Assembly (NCBI RefSeq): GCF_008831285.2
Contig: NC_045143.1
Span: 4,349,503-4,413,502, forward strand
Length of the DNA: 64,000 nt
Direction of reading: 5' to 3'
Origin: Nymphaea colorata
Taxonomy: Eukaryota; Streptophyta; Magnoliopsida; Nymphaeales; Nymphaeaceae
Under the pieces are notes generated by a model. The model saw only the letters and a list, made by a program, of their open reading frames with translations. It ran no database searches and had not been told where the DNA came from. Every line of letters begins with the position of its first letter. Positions within the stretch are counted from its first letter, which is position 1. The translations under genes and the position numbers were made by a program. Shown piece after piece: positions 12,876-29,109 of this stretch.

Positions 12876-14253
12876 CACTTCAATTTATACAAGGAATTTG
12901 ATATTATTATTAAGATAGCAGTTTTTCCAAGTTGACGTGATATCAGGAAACGGGATATGCTTTTAAATAGACCCGAAGCATCAGGATTCCCTTCACTTTC
13001 GCCGCTGAATACGTACAAAAGTATGCATCCTTTTCAGTGACAGAATCAATATATATTTTTTTCTCTGTTTTTATATGTACAATCACTTTTCTGAATCTTC
13101 ATACCTAATGAACAGGAACCCATTGCGGAATCGCAAGAAAAAAGTAGATCCCCTCCTGATTAATGGAGAGGCTTATTTATCAAAACCTCTGTTCAAAAAC
13201 ACTCAACTTTTCAAAGGTTAACAGAAAACAGTTCTTTTCAGATATTTTATATGAATGACATCAAACTCATTAGTCATAGCCACTTAAATGAAAATTTTAA
13301 AAAGCTGAGTGTGCTTGTGTTATTTTCCTAATATTTAAGTACCTTCTCCGTACTACTTTTGTTATTTATTGTGTCTGCAATAAGTGGGGGGTTTTTTTTT
13401 TCTTAAAAAAAGTTGCCTGCGGATCTCGGATCCTCTAAAAAGTTTGATTGCGAGAGAAATGCATTATAATAAAATGCTCCATTGTATTTAGTTAGTCTTT
13501 CTAAGCATTCCATGTTAATGAAATCATTTCCAATACTTATAAAATGTTTTAAACACATTTTAGTGTTCTTATTAGTCATTTGACAGTATGAACACTTTAT
13601 AAGTATCACATAAATCTGATCTAACATGTTTTAGTGCTTCATGAATCTGTCCAAATCTTTGCAGTAGATCCATGTAACAGCCACAAAATGTTCTTGTTAC
13701 TGAAAGGATATTTAATAAAAAAACATATAGTTTTTGAAAAACATGTTCTAAAATACATATTTCAAGAATATTACATTTTTGCTTAAAAAATATAGGAATA
13801 TTGTTGGTAAATTGTCCAACAATGAGATACATAGTCACATCATGTTTGTTGAAACAAGGCTATAGTGTTTTTAAATCATAACTTTTAAAAGCAAATGTTC
13901 CAACAATCATATAATATTATTCATCTTACATCACCCTCTATATAATGGGGGAATGCTATAACAGAGCATCTTGCACTTCAAAAAAGGCCTTTCGTCCAGC
14001 AACCAAACGACCGATCTCCATTAAAGATCAAAGGCAAGTGCAAATTAAGATCGCTTTTATAGTTAAACCTGACAAAGGTTGACAGACAGAACGCTGCTAA
14101 TGAATCTCTTGAGACCAGAAAAGGCGTTCATTTATTGCTTCAACTATGAACCTAACTTGCAGCAGATGTTCAATGGCAGCTGAGAAATCATTTCTTGAGA
14201 ACATTTTTCTTCGGCCGGAAAGTCTGTGAATGTAAATCCTCGATCGATGACGT

Positions 14254-14322
14254 CTACTTGTCGAGCCGGACGACCATGGCGATGTGATTGAAGAGCACGC
14301 CACCCTTCTTCTCCGCATGCAT
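14254..14322 (-). pseudogene. Exon-like scrap, family not recognised
   Basis: On the minus strand, a ccacag acceptor-like site is followed by 23 open codons (MHAEKKGGVLFNHIAMVVRL then Asp-Lys) and a TAG stop. The stretch is GC-richer than its surroundings and reads like the last exon of a protein gene. I see no convincing partner exon upstream (higher coordinates), where a long (TA)n(GA)n array begins at about 14587. It could be a gene relic or chance. Confidence 0.25.
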
Positions 14323-14582
14323 CTGTGGATGGACTGTGGATAGACTTGAGACTTCCAAGTTGAAGAATGTCAATACTGGGGACGCTGCCTGTTTCAAATT
14401 GAATTTGATAGCAGAACAGGCAAATTGCATGTCAACGCAGATGTTTACAAAAGAAAAATCTTTTCAGAGTTGAGGGCCACCGATCAAATTAGGGTGGCAG
14501 GATTTCAACGCGATATTAATGCATGCCAATTCATAGGTAATATAGCATGAGGGTAAGGGAGAACTTGACTTTTGCCCAGACA

Positions 14583-14699
<117 letters not shown>

Positions 14700-15813
14700 G
14701 GCAGGTACCAAACTCTTGAATGGTAGATCTTTTCCTAAACCACAAAAAAAAAAAAACCCTACTACTTGACTTGCTAAAAAATATTTTAACCAGAAGATTG
14801 ACATGATAGCACGCGTGCTTATTAAAACTAGTTGACTAGAGAACATGTTTTTGTTTAAGTTATTTTCATGAAAATATTGATTCTTCTACAACCAAACTTT
14901 TAGTATCTAAAAGGAAGGTATCCATTTTATGATCAAAATAACACATTTAAAAAATAAATAAAAAAAACTAACTTAATGTACATTTACTATCGAATTACTC
15001 TTAAGATCATGTCTACAATGTTAGATTGCACAAAACATGCATGGACAGTCGACTGTGGGCGGCCGAGTTTTCGTATGTGAGCTGAGTGCCATGAGATCTA
15101 CAGGTTCCGCTATGGTATATGCAAATGATCAGTTGACTTACTTTTTCAATATTTTAATTTTATTAAGCTCAACATAAGGATTTGATCTACATTTGTTTAG
15201 TAGAGATCAACCTTTAAATTATCTGGTGGTCAAGAATCAAATTAAGGTTGAAGATGTTTCAGATTTTTGGGTTGAATAAACATATTTTTAGCCAAGAAAA
15301 AGCAAGGAGTTGGTTTAATATATGTTTTTTATGATGCAGGGCAATTCTCACCACAAATATTTGGTCAAAACAACTTGAATTGTAAAATCCAAATTGAATT
15401 GATTTGCAAACAAACTTACATATATTTTATCCGCTTTCTTAACATGGAAGAGATAAAGTATGACAAAAGAATAGAGACAATACTAGTTACGCATGCAGGG
15501 ATTGATGGAAACATATCTACTTCAGTATAACTATTTCCCATGAATTAAAAAATCAAAATCATGCCTTCAGCTTTCTCCATGTTCCGCAAAGTCGTGCAGT
15601 GAGATCGTCGCGTTGATTTTTCCTTTTTAGGTTCTAACAGGAGGAAAACCACACTTGGGTAGAGAGACTTTGTCGTTGGCCTGACGGCGGCTTATCATTT
15701 GTGCCTCCTGTTGTATATTTGTTAATATGAGCTGCAAATAGATCGCAAATTTGTGATAGATTTGGTGTATTTTTCTCATTTTTTTATCAATAAAAGCTAT
15801 ATATATATATATA

Positions 15814-15960
15814 TATATAATGATGACTTAGTTGTCTAGAGTCGACCCATAACTAAGGTCATTTATTTGAAATAGTTGAGAGAAAAACAAAAGAAAAAAA
15901 ATATATATGAAGTAATACTAAATTACAAAAATGCTCATCACTTTTTTTCTCCGTGCTCTT
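15814..15960. mobile_element. Second half copy of the 48373-48800 MITE family
   Basis: The order atgatgact, gtctagagtcgac, aaggtcattta, gttgagagaaaaac, A-rich run, acaaaaatgctcatca parallels the right half of the element at 48580-48700. It is preceded by a short (AT)n array at 15799-15820. The copy is diverged, and its ends are not defined. Confidence 0.4.
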
Positions 15961-16002
15961 AACTTAACCATTCGACGTGATACATCAAACGGTCCTAATT
16001 AG

Positions 16003-16302
16003 TAAGCCTGGGCATCGGGCTGAGCGGGGCCAGCCCAACACCCGAAACCGGACCATTAAAATCTGAGTTCAAGCCCGGCTCGAGCTTGACCCGATTAAAT
16101 TCAAATTTTTAATATAAAATAATATTTATATTTAATTAATTATAATAAAAGATTATATATATATAATAATAATAATAAAATAAATATTAAACAATTTTAT
16201 CAAACCCAATTGGGCCGGCTTGGTGCCCTTTTTTTGGGCCCAGGCCCATGTCAGGCCGAATACCGGGTGCCTGCCAGCAGCCCGACCTAGTGCCTAGCCT
16301 TA
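16003..16302. mobile_element. hAT-type MITE, copy 1 (300 bp)
   Basis: The flanks are a perfect 8-bp duplication CTAATTAG (15995-16002 and 16303-16310), which fits the hAT target pattern nTnnnnAn. Because the word is palindromic the end is ambiguous by a few bases. The termini are TAAGCCTGGGCATCGGGC and, on the other strand, TAAGGCTAGGCA. GC-rich GGGC/CCCGA arms enclose an AT-rich core (about 16090-16200). No coding frame is present. Confidence 0.75.
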
Positions 16303-16486
16303 CTAATTAGACAGTTATGTGACTCTCTCTCTCTCACACACACACAAATGTGTGTGCGCCAGGGAGTGAGGGAGAGAGAGTAGTGCCTTTAAATTGCTTA
16401 GTGATATTATAAATAATAAATACCTTGACTAAAGTATTGCTGTATGATTTTATATGCACATTCTAAATGACTTGTTGTCGTTGACA

Positions 16487-16625
16487 AGATATGCTAAGAT
16501 ACCTATATCTGCCCTTGGATATACAAATATTAACTTAAGTCTTAATATTTGTCATACTTTTGGTCATTGATTTTTTCAGTATACTAAGATAGCGCTCATA
16601 TCTTGTATATCCAAGGGTATGATTG
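16487..16625. repeat. Short inverted repeat, MITE-like
   Basis: The word cccttggatatacaa (about 16513-16527) recurs inverted as ttgtatatccaaggg (about 16603-16617), around a core containing the palindromic acttaagt and flanking aatatt words. The outer ends are not defined. Confidence 0.5.
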
Positions 16626-18453
16626 AAAACTTTTGTTTTAGTAAACTTTGTATGTACATCTAAGGCCAGCTTTGGCTAAGCGTCCACCTATGCTTGCATC
16701 TCCGCCTTCTTCACCAATAATTGATCCCCCGATTTTTTAGGGTTTGGGTTCAAGTAGGATCTCCTTTTTTGATTCTTGAGCTGCTAGAGGACAGGCAATC
16801 TGCTATATATATTTCCCAACCTTTTTGAGAGTGGAAGATCATCTCACCTTTCAAGTTTATGTTTATTTACCTTGAGATCTAATGTGATCCGACGCCACTT
16901 CAGATTTAAGCTTTTAATGTGGATTTGAACTTCATAATGTCGAAATTAAACAACGGGCCCCTTAAAGTGTAGATTTCAGATCGGCTTTGCGATGCTATGA
17001 AACATGAGGGTCATTTGGGTATTATGGTATTCCACTGTGACCATGAAATGTCATAATAATAATTTTACACTGTTTTTGAAACATATAGGTTTTAAAAATC
17101 TTATATTTTTATTCCAAAATAAGGGTGTATTGTTTCCAATGTTCGATTGCAGGATCTAAAAGCAACGTTTATAATGATATCGCACTTGTTGGAATAAGAA
17201 CATGAAGTTCTTGATGTGCTTTTAAGAACAAAGATGTTGTTCTTTTCAAACACCTTCTATATGTAATATGTCTTCAACGTCTTTTTCACACATAATTGGT
17301 GATCATTATTCATAATTGAGGACCATTTGCAAGATATTCTTTCACCAAAAAGGAGGGTGATCTCCTACTCATATATATATATATATATACTCCTGTGTTC
17401 AGGTCCCTGATTCGACGGATCTCAACCCGCTTCCCTACCAATTTCGGCTTCAACCCTCGAAAATGCTAGAAATCAAGACAATTATCTCATTAATGACCCT
17501 AACCCTTGAAGATTCCTCATAATCTTCGAAACGGGACTAAACATTTGGGGCGTTATAATATATATGTAGAATTATAAAAAAAATATGTTTAAAATTAGAA
17601 AATACGTTTAATATTCTGATGGCATGGGGCGTCTTTCAATTAGCATATATATATATATATATATAACATTGAACCTTGATTTCTATTATCAGACAAGAAA
17701 TAATGGCGCGTATGAGGGTGTTTCCACCTTTATTATTGGCTTTTAAAAAGCGGAAAATTTTGATTGTGAAACGTTTAATACGTTAGAAGTAGGCATGATT
17801 TTAACATACAATATAGTAATGAAAAGGAGACATTGAGCAGTTTTCGAGAAGAAGACACCTTCTTCTTCAAGGCCAGCCCTCTTTCGTGTCAGCATCTTCA
17901 GAAATCAGAATGTCACACCAACACCAACAGCTAATTTTTCCATGGAAAATCGTACTGCTGTTTCCTTCTGGAGTGTAAATTGCGTTCTGGCAAAGCAAAT
18001 TAAATAATGAAGGAAAAAGCGCGATGTTATAAACTCTTTCCCAGGGAAATATGCAAGTGAAATAATCTATCTGCAAGTAAAAGACAATTATTCTAACCAT
18101 CATAAGTTTTCTTACTGGAGATTTTCTCTTCTGGCACGAGAAAAATGGATAAGAAAGGAAATTTTCAGTGACCAGAACAAAAAAATAGAAAAATAAAAAT
18201 TCTACTAGGAGAACTTCTTTCATCGCATGGAAGGAACGAACAAAAGTGGTCATTTTTCATTTTCATAAACAGTGAAATGCTTCACCTTTTTCCTGTCATT
18301 TTCCCACTTTCAAACATGTCTTAAGAGTATTTTAAGAATAAAAACTGCAGCAAAATTTTAAATTTTAATCATCCAACACAGATGATATAAACTAAAATTT
18401 TTAAATTTTAGTTCATGTTTCTCTTTCTTTCTCTCTCTCCCTATATATATATG

Positions 18454-18490
<37 letters not shown>

Positions 18491-18865
18491 GGTAAAAACC
18501 ATACCACTTAGGTAAAAGACAAAAAACTAGACTTGTTGAAATTAATTATTAAAACATTTGCTTTTATTTTTGAAATCTAACCTTATAGATATGGGTCTTA
18601 AGAGTGTTTTGATGAGAAATACATATTAAATTAGTTGTTTGCTTACTTAAATAATGCCCTTCTAATAGTCAAAGAATAAAGGGCTCTTATAACATCAATA
18701 ATTTAATAGTACAAAGATCACTTTTTTTACAAAGATGACATGAACTAAAACATGATTTATATTCAATTAGTTTATAAACACACTCCAAGGTTCATATTTT
18801 TTTATAAAACACTTTTTAATATGAGTTTAGGAGGTCTGGTTTTCATCCCTACAGTACTTACCAAT

Positions 18866-18926
<61 letters not shown>
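18866..18926. repeat. Compound (CA)n(TA)n microsatellite
   Basis: About 12 CA units followed immediately by about 18 TA units. Shorter (AT)n arrays nearby lie at about 17371-17388, 17644-17665 and 18442-18490. Confidence 0.95.
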
Positions 18927-18932
<6 letters not shown>

Positions 18933-20553
18933 TTTAAAATTGCACCGACACTGATACCCATATCCATGCGGTTTAGCTCCAAATTGTATCATTCACTTCT
19001 TTCGTTTAACTTTGTGTCGTTTTCTTGGTTTTGCCTTTGCTTTCATTCAATTCAAACAACATGCACGCCTTCTAAGACAAAAGGTAGCTTGCGTTTGCAT
19101 CGCATCGATTTCAACATTGAGCCACCCGAGAAATTTTCTCGGGGCATCTCGATTTAATGTTAAAGTTGCTCTCACATATTGTATGCAAATGTGTGGTATT
19201 TTAGTTCTATTTGATAAATTGTATGCAAATGACCAGAGGTTGGAGCCCGAATGTCTCTTTTAGGGGGAGCCAATAGTATTTTCAAAACTTATACAAGGGC
19301 CAAACAATATCTTTCAAAATTTTTACATAGAGTAAAGTAAAAACTTTCAAAAATATAACTATACATTCTGTTTTTCCAGGCCATACCGGACGCCTCTTCG
19401 TCACAGAAAGCATCATCAATACATAATTCCACCGAAAACTTGACACATAAAGTATATAATTCCAACTTTGTCGTGCTAAAGGAATCTATGCATAGGAATA
19501 TGAGGTTTTCGTTTATTTTCCCTTGAGTTTTCCAGTGCTTGTCTCAGATGATGTAGGCAGAAGGAGCCTAAGGCCGGGGTTGTTTGACAACTAGAATACT
19601 ATGTGAATGTTTTATAAATCTACATTAAAATTGAAACAGACTAGACTCATGTAACATTGAAACCAAATGTTCTAATAATTATCTGCCCCAACGAACACCC
19701 ATATAGTGTTCTGCCACTCGCTGTACCCAATTTTCCATGGAAATGATAATGTAAGAGATGGTGAGAAAATAAATCACCCAAACATGTGTCTAAGAACTGG
19801 ATTTCTACATAATTCTTCATTTTCATTAATGAATACTGAACCATCTGGGGATCCATGTACAGAAATTAATCAATCTATGATTTCCCAAACACTTTAATAT
19901 ATTACAAAAGCTTCTTATCTGCCTCTTTATATTTATGCAACTTTACAACTATCTGGAGGAGGAGGTCGACCATTATCATTTTTGTCAATAATTGGGTGAT
20001 TGAACACAAGCTGATGGGACCTCCCAGTCCAGTGGGCCAAAAATGTGAAAGGAGTTTCAGATACCTTCCAATCAATCATTCCAGCAAACGGGAAAAGAAA
20101 TCGGAGTTAGAGATCAAGTATCCGGGATGTTCAATTCCTTCACGACACTCCGTGCGTTGTACTTTAGCACGGGAAGCCACGCTTCGGTTTAGCCGACGTG
20201 TTTGAAGGAGCAAAGGTAAAGGGGAGAACGAATTTCGAATCAAATCAAGTGATGGGGAATTCCAGAGAAGTCTTATCATTTGAAGTGGAAGCTTTTAGAA
20301 AGCAGACAACACGTCTCATGTTTCCCGATATTCTAAACAAATCCCATCTCAGATAAACGAAACCATGTCTATCCAAAGCTAAATTTGTATTTTGAAGCCA
20401 AAGGCCAAGGATCGTTTTCACACTGCACCACGTGTCCCACTGAATTTAATTTTATATCCATATCAGTTGGCAGAGTCGAGAATTTTTTTCACATCTACTG
20501 TACAACCCATGTAACTTTTGAATCATTATAATACAATTTCCAATTGGTGCCAG

Positions 20554-20627
20554 CCATTGCCACGCTAGCCCCATGTATCTCCGCCACCAACCCATTGCCA
20601 CACTAGCCCCATGTATTTCCGCCACCC
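20554..20627. repeat. 38-bp tandem repeat, two copies
   Basis: The unit begins ccattgccac and ends in a ccgccacc word. Copies at 20554-20591 and 20592-20627 differ at only a few bases. Confidence 0.85.
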
Positions 20628-20983
20628 CATTTCAATGGCAGACCTTCATTTTTTTTTAATGTTATTTTGAATCACATGGCGCTAGCTAGATCTCCAGCTA
20701 TCATGAAAACGAGACGTGGCCTTTTAATATACTGAGAGAGGTTCTAATGATTGATGATTTAGGGATTTAAAATCATCGGCCAGTGTCGGTAAGCGGACCA
20801 AGGAACACCGGATTTGGTTAGATGGAGTACTTAAATGGAGTAGTTCGGTTCTTAAAATCAAAACGTGGTATTCAGATGGATCTTCCAATACTTAGATTGC
20901 TACCTTTTTGGTGTGGAAGGCTGGTAAAAATTTGCAGGTGAAGGGCACCAGTACTTCAATTTTAAGCTTTATATATATATATA

Positions 20984-21480
20984 CACTATAAAAAAAGATG
21001 GATTCATGGATCCATGCGTAGAAAAGCTGGGCATCAGTGAAGGGCAACTTTTATCAACATTCGGCTTTAACTGTCGGTGAAGATGAATTTTTAGTGACGT
21101 CCAAAACAAGACATTGGTGAAAATTGCCTTCACCGATGTTTGCTGCTAAGATGTTGTTGAAGATGAATTTTTACCGATGTCCTGTTTGAAAACGTGGATA
21201 GACATATCACTTTTACCGACATCCGAAAAAAAAAAACATCGTGAAAAGAAAGCCTTGCCCAATGCGTGCCGTTTTGGATGTGTTGACATTCAAAAAAGAA
21301 CATCAGTAAAAAGCATTTTACCGACATCGACTTTGCAGTCTATAAAAATAAGTAAGTTTTACAGACACATTGTCATGTTCGCATCGTTAAAAGTCACTTT
21401 CACTGACACATGTAAAACGTTGGTAAAAATTATAGCAAAACTTTTAGCGACCTTTTTAAATTAAAAAAAAATATATGTAG
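20984..21480 (+). mobile_element. CACTA (En/Spm-like) transposon end
   Basis: The sequence CACTATAAAAAAAG at 20984 matches the usual CACTA terminus. It is followed by many subterminal copies, in both orientations, of a short word of the type ttaccgatgtc / ttttaccgacatc / gtcggtgaa (for example near 21075, 21135, 21170, 21210, 21320, 21400). This is the arrangement typical of plant CACTA elements. No transposase frame and no matching CACTA terminus on the right could be found, so this is one end of a truncated or non-autonomous element. The right limit given is where the subterminal words thin out. Confidence 0.7.
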
Positions 21481-22381
21481 GTCCACCACTGGAGGGAGAG
21501 AGCTAACTTAACTCAAGACTTAGCACTCAAGAACAGTGAACTGATCATTTCAGATGAAGAGAATTGGATGCACTATGATGAAGCACTGGACGGTGTTGAT
21601 CTCAGAACGTAGTTCTTCGCATTGTGTCAGATCCCATGTACTGTTACTTGTGTTGATCATGAGTGTCGCAGGTTGGATTTATACATATGTATACATACAT
21701 ATATATTAAAATCAGCTAGCTGCCAAATGTTACCAGGTGGATAAATTTTTAAAATCCACCATTAAAACTCTTTACCCATAAAAGATTAAGAACGGTTTAT
21801 GATGTCGCAACGTTTGTGGTGTCTTTAGTGATGACTTCACAGTGCTTTTAGCGATGGATTTCAAATATATAATCATCGGGCAACCAGTTGATTTTAGTTT
21901 TACACACGGACACCCCCACACACATGTATACTTTCCGTGACAATTATTAGGCTCGTCATTCTGCTGCTAAAATGCCAATCTTGAAGACTATATGAACACC
22001 GTCACGTGGCCTATCACATCTTGCAAAGAAGTAGATGAAAGTCATCCCAATTTTTCCATGAAATTGATTGCGCGTGCTGAGTTTTTCCATGGTGTTGTTC
22101 TCATAATAGACCCACAAATCTTGACTTCATTAATCTTACGGGTGTCACCTTCAACAGGACCCAAAAACTTAGTTTTATGGTGTTGCTTCTGATACCAGCT
22201 TTTTCTTCTCGAGGGGTTCCTCATCATAAAAAGAAAAGTTCTCAAACGAATGACAGGTGGTTTTAGTGTTGCTTCTACGAGAGTTGAAGTCTATAAAGCT
22301 TTTGGGACTAAAGTTATTTATAACTAAAGTTCATCTTAACAGACGAATCGCGAGTTTATGAGACCTCCAAATGGACCAGGG

Positions 22382-22418
22382 CGATTTTCCACCACTTGAT
22401 CGAAACGGTGGAAAATCG
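22382..22418. repeat. Perfect 12-bp inverted repeat (hairpin)
   Basis: The arm cgattttccacc (22382-22393) and its exact reverse complement ggtggaaaatcg (22407-22418) enclose a 13-base loop. No T-run follows, and the role is unknown. Confidence 0.9.
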
Positions 22419-24249
22419 ATCTGATTCACCAGTTGATACGTGTGCCGTGTGTCATATGCTATTCAGTATTTTATTGTTCTGAAATACTTTCAAACACTTA
22501 TTTTTTATTTTTCATATACTTTCTATCTATTTATAAATAACGATCGATAATATTTTTTGTTGATTCATAATGGATTCAGCTGAACCACTTAATTGGTCGA
22601 TTCATTGAATTGACAATACGGCCAATTTGTTCCAAATTCTGATTTTTATAATACGGAAATTATTATGAGGGACGAGGGAGATCTCTTCTTATTGTAACTT
22701 GTAAGATATGCAGCTTACAAGGATAAAGTCTCTATCCACCAAAGCGAACTCTTTGAACATGGCTCAACTGGGATAGGAGAAAGATTCCAGACCCCAGAGA
22801 AAGTGAAGTGAATTGGCGCATTTGAAAATGGCCAAAACACCATTGGAATCAGTAGTTTTTTTAGAACACAGCTAGCAAGCTGAAAGCTCTCTTCCTTCGC
22901 AAAGGAGTTCAAAATGAAAAGCACAGGGATGTATCCTTAAAATTTTTGTTGCTTCTCCAATTAGTTGGGTTACTTAACAATATGGTACACTTAATGTCAA
23001 ATGCAACGATTTGAATGTTGAACGAACAGAAAAATCTGAGAGAATCTGCCGAGTCGAACATTTCCCGGCAGCCATCTCGAATAGAATCTTGGCAAACCAA
23101 TTAAATTTCATGGCAAATTCAAGAGTGCCACATGGCTAACTTAAATTCATTTTTTATATATTTTGCATTTTCACCTTGCCTTTTCACACTTTCCATCATT
23201 TGATTTCAAAAATTGATTTTTTGGTGTTTTTCACTGATTTACAACCGTTTTAGTTGAACATATCGGTGTCCCCGCGGATCCACCAAATCGGAAGCGCCAT
23301 CAATTCAGTTCGCAAACCGAATTCTACGACACAGATTCATACCACCAATATGTTTAACTGAAAGGAATAAAAGCAAGGTATGAAAAACTTGCCGATTTTT
23401 CTTGGACCATTTTCCGGTTTTCTTCTGACTTCATACCATTCCATTCAATCTGTATCACCACCTTAAAAAAACCCCGATTTTCCTGGTTTTCTTCCGGTAT
23501 TTCTACCCATATGGACTACTCTTGATGCTCAATAACACAAGTACCACCACTAGAAGAGTTCATGGACACTTTTCGCATACCCAATAAGTTCTGCTTTGTT
23601 TTTGGGATGGAAAGCTGCAGAGACAAGTTTCTCATGGAAATCAGGCATCACCCATGGATTGCCTGTTTTGTGGTATCGCCTTGGTCGCCAAAACTTTTGA
23701 GCCTCTAATAGTTAGGAATCTCGATGGTTAGCAAAAAGTTTGATGATCCAATTAACTTCATGATCTGAATGGTAAGCTTGGGGAAGAAAATACAAATTCA
23801 ATTAGTAGTCGAATCTACACTTGGTGTGGTGTTAGCAACAGCATGAATATCTAAAACCAAGTAAAAATACAAATCGAATTTCCACATTTCTACTCTAGCA
23901 ATAAACAAGGCAGGCAGTCCCAGCTTGATAGGAATATTATTGCATAAGTATCATCTCGCGACCAGCTGAAAAGATTGAAGATGGAACTTCATAGTAGGAT
24001 ACGTATTACTTACAGACACATGGTAATTGCATGACATGTTTAACGGTTCATCCATGCCTCTTTAATGAAGACATTGCAACTCCCAAAGTTCTAGTTCATT
24101 GTACCCATGCATGTAATGAAGAGATTGAAACATGGCGTGTGCAAGGGTAATAGAGAAATACCTCTAGAATAGAGCAATATCTCCAAAACCAACAGTAAAA
24201 TGCTGTGTTTTCTTTTACAGGCAAGTATCAAATCAACAACATGTTTACA

Positions 24250-24251
<2 letters not shown>

Positions 24252-24291
<40 letters not shown>
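24252..24291. repeat. (CT)n microsatellite
   Basis: About 19 CT units, nearly uninterrupted, in non-coding DNA. Confidence 0.95.
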
Positions 24292-24295
<4 letters not shown>

Positions 24296-24615
24296 GAAAA
24301 AGGCCACGTTAATTAGCAGATATAAATAACATATCGGAAGAAGGAGAGGGACTTAAAATAACAGAAAAATCAGTTGAAATACTATGCCGAGTGCGTAAGT
24401 AGCACGGTGCAACTTTTATCAGCAGTTCCATTGTGATGGTCCTAAGGAAAAAACAGAAAGGATCAGCGTGTTTCCTGCACAGCTTCAATCCAGTCACTCT
24501 TTACAAGAAACTGGCAAGAGATACAGTAAAGCAGACAAGATATTGAGCATTTTCTACTGAGGCATCACCCACTTTGGAGGACGCCTAAATGTCATCTAAA
24601 CAGTTGACATCATTT

Positions 24616-24819
24616 AGTCATTGAATCTACATTTCACTTGCAATAACTTCCAAGAGGATGCCACGTCTTTCAAAGACGTCAATTAAAAATTTGTGGTTTC
24701 ATTTTGTGACAAACATTTTCAAAATATTCTGTTTCATAGTCGTTGATCTACATTTCACTTGCAAGAACTTCCAAAAGGATGCCATATTTTTCAAAGACGT
24801 CAACTAAAAATTTGTGGTT
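24616..24819. repeat. Two-copy tandem duplication, period 121 bp
   Basis: Copies at about 24616-24698 and 24737-24819 share atctacatttcacttgcaa, aacttccaa.aggatgcca, and tcaaagacgtcaa.taaaaa with few changes. The catttcacttg word recurs exactly 121 bases apart. Confidence 0.9.
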
Positions 24820-25783
24820 CACCATCTCAATAACCTGGAACGTTTAACACCAATTTCTTCTGACAGAATACGGCAAAACAAAAGCAAACAATGTTGGTGG
24901 AGATTCAGAACATGACAATACTGAAGCGTCATGCAAACCAAGGAACTCTTTTAATGACATTTCTGATACAATACATCCATTGGATTACACTAGAATTGGG
25001 GACCCTGAGTTTTCTAATCTCCATCATTGTCCCACTGAATTTCCATGATTTTCATCATTGTTCATACAGGAAAAAGAATACGGTATAAAGGATTTCCACT
25101 TGGATGTTTGTTGCTAAATTCAAACTTGTTTGCCTCAAAGGGACAGCATCGTTGGTTGGGCAGACAGTCACGTAGAGGGCAGGTCATTTTGTTCAATTCC
25201 CATGAATGCTATTTCACTCTATTGTAAATGGTGGCATCGGGATACTCTAATTGATGGGTATACCATACGTCATCCAGTTCTCCAAGCAGTCAGACCCTTG
25301 TGAATAAAGAAGCTTTCGGCCTCTTTACCAGGCGGTAGATTGTTAAACCTCCAACCCAGAAAATGAAACTTGTTTGCTCAAATTGTGTTTCAGATCTGCA
25401 CTAGTCTAAACTATCTTCAAAATATTAAAAAAACATGGTAGCTGTTTGGGCTAAGATCCCATCGGGGTCCGAAAATATTAAAGTAGTATTTGGTATGTCA
25501 CAAAGGTAAAAGTAGTATAAATTAACGGTTCTGTTGAAGGGGATCTTGGCAGAAATAACAAACTGATATGTAATGAAATAATACTTAAAATATCTAACCA
25601 ATAAGCAGGAAAAAAAGTGATGCATATCAACTTAATACTAGAGGATATCAGTCACCTAGTCATTCTTATAAGACAATTTTTGCTAGGTGTTATGGATGGA
25701 ACTAGCCATTTCAACAACCATAGCCACAAAAGAATGTGAAGTTGTAGTCATGCTTTGCATTCAGTACCTTATCTTACTGTAGA

Positions 25784-29107
<3,324 letters not shown>

Positions 29108-29109
29108 TC

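Noticed and set aside
17867-18253. 128-codon minus-strand ATG frame in the gene desert
   Set aside because: Phe-rich hydrophobic composition, no recognisable family, no splice partners; length is possible by chance in AT-rich DNA.
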